DNA from: an uncultured Prevotellaceae bacterium
GTDB lineage: Bacteria; Bacteroidota; Bacteroidia; Bacteroidales; Bacteroidaceae
Length of the DNA stretch: 64,000 nt
Direction of reading: 5' to 3'
Assembly (NCBI GenBank): GCA_902780635.1
Contig: CACZGH010000016.1
Coordinates: forward strand, 20,723-84,722
In this document: positions 61,630-64,000 of the stretch, in pieces
Layout: each line of letters starts with the position of its first letter
How positions within the stretch are numbered: position 1 is the first letter of the stretch
The notes under the pieces: model-generated
What the model was told of the DNA's origin: nothing
Databases searched by the model: none
The model's input: the letters and a program-made list of their open reading frames with translations, nothing else
Made by a program: the position numbers and the translations under genes

Positions 61630-62730
61630 TTATTTGAATTGTACGCAAACGGCCTTGCTGACACGAATATCCTGATGTGTATCTGTCAGCATACCTGTCT
61701 TCATGTCGCGGCGAAACACTTGAATACAATCGCTGTCACGGCAACAACATAGAAGGAACTGGCCGTTGGGTGTGATGTTAAACTGGCGAGGATGTGCGCC
61801 CGTTGGCTGATAGCCTATGTGGGTGAGCAGACCTGTCTGTTGGTCAACGGCGAAGATGGCTATACCATCAGCCTTCAGGCGGTTGCTTGAATAGAGGAAC
61901 TTGCCGTCGGGACTCAGATGGATGTCTGCTCCGCCACGTGCACCCACACTATCGGAGACAATCTCCTGGAGTTTTTCCAGTTTTCCTTCATGATAGCCGA
62001 ACACGGTAACATTTCCAGAGAGTTCACTCATCAGATAGGCATGTCGGCCGTCGCGGCTGAACACGAGATGCCGTGGTCCTGAGTCTTCACTGACGTGTGC
62101 TGCCACGCCGTTGCCAATGACTCCTCGTTCCGTCAGTTGGTAGGACAGAATTCGGTCGGCGCTGAAGTCTGTGGCCATGGCATACTTCCCGTCAGGAGTG
62201 AAGTACGAGCAGTGCACATGCGGCGTATCCTGACGTGACTGGTCGGGACCTCCTGTCGCACCAAGAAATCGGGTGGTCAACTCTGCCTTGGTGTCTTGCT
62301 GGCTCAGCTTAAATATGCTCATCGAACCGCCTGAATAGTTGGCCGTGAGGACATACTTGCCATTGGTTGCTACATAGCATGGGTCAGCACCCTCAGTCGG
62401 GACCGTATTCAACAACCGCATACTTCCATTGCTGCGACTGAGGCGAATGGTGTTAAGCGAAGCCTTCTCATCGTTGGTCTCACTGACGGCATACACCAAG
62501 GTGCCGTCATGGCTGATGGTCAGAAACGATGGGTTTCGTAGCGCCAACGAGTCTAGTATCATAGCCTCTCCTGTCTCTTGATTGAAACGATAAGAGTAGA
62601 TGCCTTGGCTGTCACCATCGGTATATGTGCCCACGAGCATCGTCAACTGTCGTTGCGCCTGGGCGCAGCAAATCCCTAGAACAGATAAGATGAGAATTGT
62701 GTTCAATCTCTTTTTCATAAGCATGCTCAT
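61630..62730 (-). CDS. Exported lactonase-family beta-propeller (6-phosphogluconolactonase-like)
   Basis: 366 residues; MKKRLNTI at 62718 is an alternative start. The signal peptide ends CAQAQ. Seven-bladed propeller repeats show the family pattern: LVGTYTDGDSQGIYSYRFN, PSFLTISHDGTLVYAVSE, ANYSGGSMSIFKL, PHVHCSYFTPDGKYAMATD, GPRHLVFSRDGRHAYLMSEL. The family includes cytoplasmic PgL of Enterobacteria, but exported Bacteroidales members have uncertain substrates, possibly sugar lactones. The nitroreductase gene starts 27 bp downstream, and the LysR gene is upstream, so this is the first structural gene after the regulator. Confidence 0.83.
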   Translation of the reverse strand: MSMLMKKRLNTILILSVLGICCAQAQRQLTMLVGTYTDGDSQGIYSYRFNQETGEAMILDSLALRNPSFLTISHDGTLVYAVSETNDEKASLNTIRLSRSNGSMRLLNTVPTEGADPCYVATNGKYVLTANYSGGSMSIFKLSQQDTKAELTTRFLGATGGPDQSRQDTPHVHCSYFTPDGKYAMATDFSADRILSYQLTERGVIGNGVAAHVSEDSGPRHLVFSRDGRHAYLMSELSGNVTVFGYHEGKLEKLQEIVSDSVGARGGADIHLSPDGKFLYSSNRLKADGIAIFAVDQQTGLLTHIGYQPTGAHPRQFNITPNGQFLLCCCRDSDCIQVFRRDMKTGMLTDTHQDIRVSKAVCVQFK

Positions 62731-62805
62731 ATATAGTGTAGAATAGCCCTGGATAATGTTCGTCTTCGAATAGTCTATCGACTGTGATGTTGTGGCAGAG
62801 CCAGT

Positions 62806-63717
62806 TTAGGGTTCCATCTTTCCACTGAAAAGAACGGAAACACTGTCACCGAGCATGTTGAAAAACTCTCGGGCAGCTCTTTTCACATAAGTGTTTTTTA
62901 ATAGATGAATGCAGCCATGCATTTGCTTTTCCGGCGTGTCAGTGTCTGTGATGGGAATGGCTTTCAGTCCATGCTCTGCCACAACCGTGCTCTCGCTGAG
63001 TAAGGTGACATAATTGGACTCTCGTATCAACCTAAACAGTAGATAGACGGTGTTCATCTCAACCTTGATGCGGAAACTATAGTCCGTTTGCGCTATGGCA
63101 CGCTCAAATGCGTTGCGGGCCTGGGTGCCCTTTTTCGTCAACGCGAGGTCGTAGTGCTGCAGTTCCTCGAAAGTGATGGCCGAGCGCTTGGCCAGAGGGT
63201 GACCGTCGTTCACGATGGCTGCCAGACGGTGATGGAACAACACCCTGCTCTCGATTTTTGGATGGGGGTTAGTGGGTTTGAAGGCCAGCACGAAGTCAAG
63301 CTCATGGTTCTCAAGACGGGCTATTAGGTCGGCCATCGTCGATTGCGTGACATTCATCTTGACATGAGGGTACTTCCTCAGAAAGGCTGTGACGGTTTCG
63401 GCCATGATGCTGGCAAAGGAGAACGTGACCCCGATGTTCAATTCTCCTCCCTCCAGGTTCTTCAGTTCTTCGAGCCTCAGCAGACAGTTGTCGGCAGAGT
63501 GGAGTGTCTCCTTGGCCAGAGGCAGCAATTCCTGTCCCGCTTCAGTGAGTGTCACCTCATGGCTGTTTCTTTGAAACAAAGGTTGTTGCAGCTCATTCTC
63601 CAATTGCAAAATCTGATGAGAAAGAGTACTCTGACTGATAAACAGTTCCTTGGAAGCTGTGGAGAAATTGAGGGTCTCTGCCAGCTTGACGAAATAATTC
63701 AATTGTCGTAGTTCCAT
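62806..63717 (-). CDS. LysR-type transcriptional regulator
   Basis: About 303 residues from ATG 63717 (MELRQLNYFVKLAETLNFS). The N-terminal winged helix-turn-helix (ASKELFISQSTLSHQILQLENELQQPLFQR) is canonical. The rest is the periplasmic-binding-like sensor domain (ELNIGVTFSFASIMAETVTAF; DLALTKKGTQA). It probably controls the lactonase-nitroreductase-esterase genes downstream, or the divergent unit leaving the window. The longer frame from 63756 would begin upstream of the promoter box. The promoter box (63726-63733) is so near the ATG that the leader would be almost absent. Confidence 0.9.
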   Translation of the reverse strand: MELRQLNYFVKLAETLNFSTASKELFISQSTLSHQILQLENELQQPLFQRNSHEVTLTEAGQELLPLAKETLHSADNCLLRLEELKNLEGGELNIGVTFSFASIMAETVTAFLRKYPHVKMNVTQSTMADLIARLENHELDFVLAFKPTNPHPKIESRVLFHHRLAAIVNDGHPLAKRSAITFEELQHYDLALTKKGTQARNAFERAIAQTDYSFRIKVEMNTVYLLFRLIRESNYVTLLSESTVVAEHGLKAIPITDTDTPEKQMHGCIHLLKNTYVKRAAREFFNMLGDSVSVLFSGKMEP

Positions 63718-63725
63718 ATCAATCG

Positions 63726-63733
63726 CAAAGTAA
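63726..63733 (-). promoter_or_regulatory. -7-like box of the LysR gene
   Basis: On the minus strand it reads TTACTTTG, ending nine bases before the ATG at 63717. Transcription would start at or next to the ATG. Confidence 0.45.
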
Positions 63734-63792
63734 CAACTTTTCCCTGAGAATACCAAATGTCTATCATTGTTTTTATTAGAAATCTCATATGG

Positions 63793-63813
63793 CTATCGAA
63801 TTTTTCGATAGCA
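63793..63813. promoter_or_regulatory. LysR-type operator palindrome (T-N11-A)
   Basis: GCTATCGA (63793-63800) and TCGATAGC (63806-63813) form a perfect inverted repeat with a 5-nt centre. It contains T63797-N11-A63809, the LysR-family core. It sits 76 bp upstream of the LysR ATG and about 75 bp before the plus-strand promoter at 63888, ideal for control of divergent units. Confidence 0.65.
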
Positions 63814-63864
63814 GCGTTTCGTTTTTCTTGTGGTGAAGGATGCTGAACAATTCATAACCAATGG

Positions 63865-63895
63865 TTGCAGAGTCCCCATATCATGCGTACCTTTG
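63865..63895 (+). promoter_or_regulatory. Divergent promoter leading out of the window
   Basis: TTGC (63865-63868) and TACCTTTG (63888-63895) are 19 nt apart. No start codon with a convincing frame follows before the window ends, so the controlled gene lies beyond 64000. Confidence 0.55.
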
Positions 63896-64000
63896 CACTG
63901 TCAAAAGTGTGTCACGAGAACAATCGGCCGTTTGTAGGGTCGTAGTTCGTAACTTCAGAAGAGATGGTAGTAGGCCTACCGCATACGGTGTACAGGCACT

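Overview
The window looks like a chromosomal segment from a member of the Bacteroidales, most likely a Prevotella-type gut or rumen bacterium (Prevotella, Segatella or Xylanibacter). Four things support this. Bacteroidetes-type promoters (-7 box TAnnTTTG, often with TTTG about 20 nt upstream) recur before many genes. The phosphofructokinase is the long PPi-dependent type. Bacteroidales families are common (DUF4738 lipoprotein, imelysin, FadL-type porin, GH30/GH43/GH27 enzymes, a ResB-CcsA fusion). Several secreted proteins end in a short Y-(D/S/T)-(L/V)-(Q/N/D)-G tail. I saw no rRNA, tRNA, CRISPR array or complete insertion sequence. The left edge cuts a secreted xanthan-lyase/golvesin-like protein.

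Layout. 1-9.1 kb: acyltransferase, PPi-phosphofructokinase, GH25 lysozyme, PrmA, a Tyr/Gly/Ser-rich secreted protein, a FadL-type porin, an orphan promoter-terminator unit (possible small RNA) and an acidic-tailed protein. 9.3-14.4 kb: RarA, a 2-hydroxyacid dehydrogenase, a TonB-dependent receptor and PanE. 14.6-25.2 kb: a CotH-like protein, a repeat-rich 700-bp gap, an SPFH / ribbon-helix-helix / membrane-protein operon, a DUF4738 lipoprotein behind a long leader, a Y-family polymerase, an omega-amidase-like hydrolase, an acyl-CoA synthetase and a GH30 enzyme. 25.2-33 kb: a porin, imelysin, di-heme oxidoreductase and ResB-CcsA operon, diverging from a hemerythrin-LuxR fusion regulator. 33-42.5 kb: GH43, a small secreted protein with a Cthe_2159-like beta-helix protein and a LytS/LytTR pair, a ZIP transporter, an esterase and a pectate lyase-pectinesterase-like fusion.

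42.6-48.5 kb is the most accessory-looking part. It holds a SLOG-family gene coupled to a 49-residue ORF and bracketed by a 45-51 bp direct repeat, an orphan 362-residue protein, a metallo-beta-lactamase/rubredoxin fusion, an exported flavin-reductase-like protein, a tyrosine phosphatase, and a RAYT (REP-associated tyrosine transposase) with an extra C-terminal domain. Two palindromic intergenic elements elsewhere (16.5 and 58.6 kb) are candidate RAYT substrates.

48.5-64 kb: a secreted fibronectin/anchor-J protein broken by two frameshifts, a GH27 alpha-galactosidase, an AraC regulator and a dicarboxylate symporter. Then comes a redox and detoxification group on the minus strand: Fe-S flavoprotein, CMD-cupin, flavodoxin-cyclophilin-like lipoprotein, LamG esterase, nitroreductase lipoprotein, lactonase and a LysR regulator. 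A LysR-type palindrome lies upstream of the regulator, next to a divergent promoter that leaves the window.

Together the genes suggest a saccharolytic anaerobe using plant polysaccharides (xylan, pectin, galactosides), with PPi-based glycolysis and several systems for oxygen, electrophile and iron/heme handling. All functions are read from sequence motifs only; no database search was run.
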